Of a stretch of 64,000 bases of DNA, positions 63,447 to 64,000 are shown piece by piece. The notes beneath the pieces were generated by a model. The model did no database searches and was not told where the DNA came from. It saw only the letters and a program-made list of their open reading frames with translations. The position numbers and the translations under genes were made by a program. How positions within the stretch are numbered: position 1 is the stretch's first letter; each line of letters opens with the position of its first letter. This DNA is from JAISST01 sp050434145 (GTDB lineage Bacteria; Fusobacteriota; Fusobacteriia; Fusobacteriales; Fusobacteriaceae): NCBI RefSeq assembly GCF_050434145.1, contig NZ_JBNPVX010000012.1, positions 1 through 64,000 of the forward strand, written 5' to 3'.

Positions 63447-64000
63447 ATGATTGTTACATATAATGATTTATTAAATAAATTTCAAGAAATTTTGGAAAGA
63501 AGAGGCTTTGATACAGACAGAGCAAAAAAGGCTGCAACAATATTTGCTAAAAATAGTTTGGATGGTGTATATTCCCATGGGGTAAATAGATTTCCAAGAG
63601 TTATTTCATATATAGATAAAGGTGGGATTGATATAAATGCCAAACCTGAAAAAATTCTTTCTGTTGGAAACATAGAAAGATGGGATGGTCATCTGGGTAT
63701 GGGAGTGCTTAATGCAGAGATGGCAATGCAAAGAGCTTGCGAAATTGCTAGAGAAAGTAAAATAGGAATAGTAGCTCTGGGAAATACAAACCACTGGATG
63801 CGAGGTGGTACATATGGATGGCAAGCTGCTGATGCTGGATATATAGGGATTTGTTGGACAAATACATCACCAAATTTGCAACCATGGGGAGGAAAAACAG
63901 CTAAGATAGGTAATAATCCATTTATTATATCTATACCAAAATCAAATGGGGAGCACATTGTATTAGATTGTGCTTTATCACAATTTTCTTATGGAAAAAT
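63447..64000 (+). CDS. yiaK: YiaK-type 2,3-diketo-L-gulonate reductase (partial)
   Basis: The first ~184 residues; the gene runs off the window. Start ATG 63,447 has GGAGG five nt upstream (ATG 63,444 is too close). Member of the malate/L-lactate dehydrogenase (Ldh_2) family: DGVYSHGVNRFPRVI with the catalytic His, GHLGMGVLNAEMAM, and GNTNHWMRGGTYGWQAADAGYIGICWTN, quoted here as NTNHWMRGGTYGWQAA, which is characteristic of YiaK. Together with TRAP and Uxu genes it extends the sugar-acid theme. Confidence 0.85.
   Translation, partial: MIVTYNDLLNKFQEILERRGFDTDRAKKAATIFAKNSLDGVYSHGVNRFPRVISYIDKGGIDINAKPEKILSVGNIERWDGHLGMGVLNAEMAMQRACEIARESKIGIVALGNTNHWMRGGTYGWQAADAGYIGICWTNTSPNLQPWGGKTAKIGNNPFIISIPKSNGEHIVLDCALSQFSYGK

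Overview
The window is about 64 kb of very AT-rich bacterial chromosome, with strong AGGAGG-type ribosome binding sites and frequent TTG/GTG starts. Gene content is that of an anaerobic, amino-acid and sugar-acid using fermenter: three TRAP transporters, UxuA/UxuB, NagA/NagB, class 1B DHODH, an arginine decarboxylase-arginase fusion and a GlpA/GlpB-like oxidoreductase set. Together these suggest a member of the Fusobacteriota (Fusobacterium/Cetobacterium/Leptotrichia relatives). This is inference: there is no rRNA or other phylogenetic marker in the window. No rRNA, tRNA, CRISPR array or phage module was recognised.

Layout. (1) 1-3,060: IS3-type transposase scar, a small membrane protein, a secreted leucine-rich-repeat protein and decayed relatives. 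(2) 3,119-14,164: an accessory array of about ten paralogous membrane proteins built from an N-terminal multi-helix module and a C-terminal module with 'YYxNG' (YwqK/MORN_2-like) signatures, some fused, some split into adjacent genes, some decayed, ending in a ~707-aa multi-repeat member. It includes a ~506-bp near-identical duplication. (3) 14,182-17,907: TPR protein, membrane protein with a poly-Asn trinucleotide tract, nagB and nagA. (4) 18,174-23,119: LacI-type regulator, TRAP transporter 1 and an aldose epimerase, behind a consensus promoter with a LacI-like operator. (5) 23,140-26,122: hydrolase, DUF401 transporter and a small membrane protein. (6) 26,335-29,367 and 36,406-39,039: two pyrimidine blocks (pyrB-pyrK-pyrD and pyrF-pyrC-pyrE), separated by a DJ-1 protein, the arginine decarboxylase/arginase fusion, an amino-acid ABC transporter and a pair of 145-aa paralogues. 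(7) 39,171-52,477: GntR regulators, TRAP transporters 2 and 3, uxuA, uxuB and two zinc dehydrogenases, a sugar-acid (hexuronate) utilisation region. (8) 52,606-57,501: FadR-type regulator, three-gene oxidoreductase operon and YitT. (9) 57,544-64,000: a 1.6-kb gap holding a decayed zinc-ribbon gene, an unknown protein with an orphan two-domain ABC permease, a compact UvrD-like helicase and the start of a YiaK-type dehydrogenase.

How it fits together. The metabolic half imports carboxylated sugars by TRAP systems, reduces fructuronate (UxuB) and dehydrates mannonate (UxuA) toward KDG; the partial YiaK at the right edge belongs to the same kind of chemistry. The two most unexpected signals are the paralogous membrane-protein array and a dispersed noncoding element found in five places (near 17.9, 25.5, 28.1, 35.0 and 49.7 kb), always directly upstream of and in the same orientation as a gene. 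In four of the five it ends 30-32 nt before the start codon, so it is either a new cis-regulatory leader RNA or a small repeat that targets leaders.
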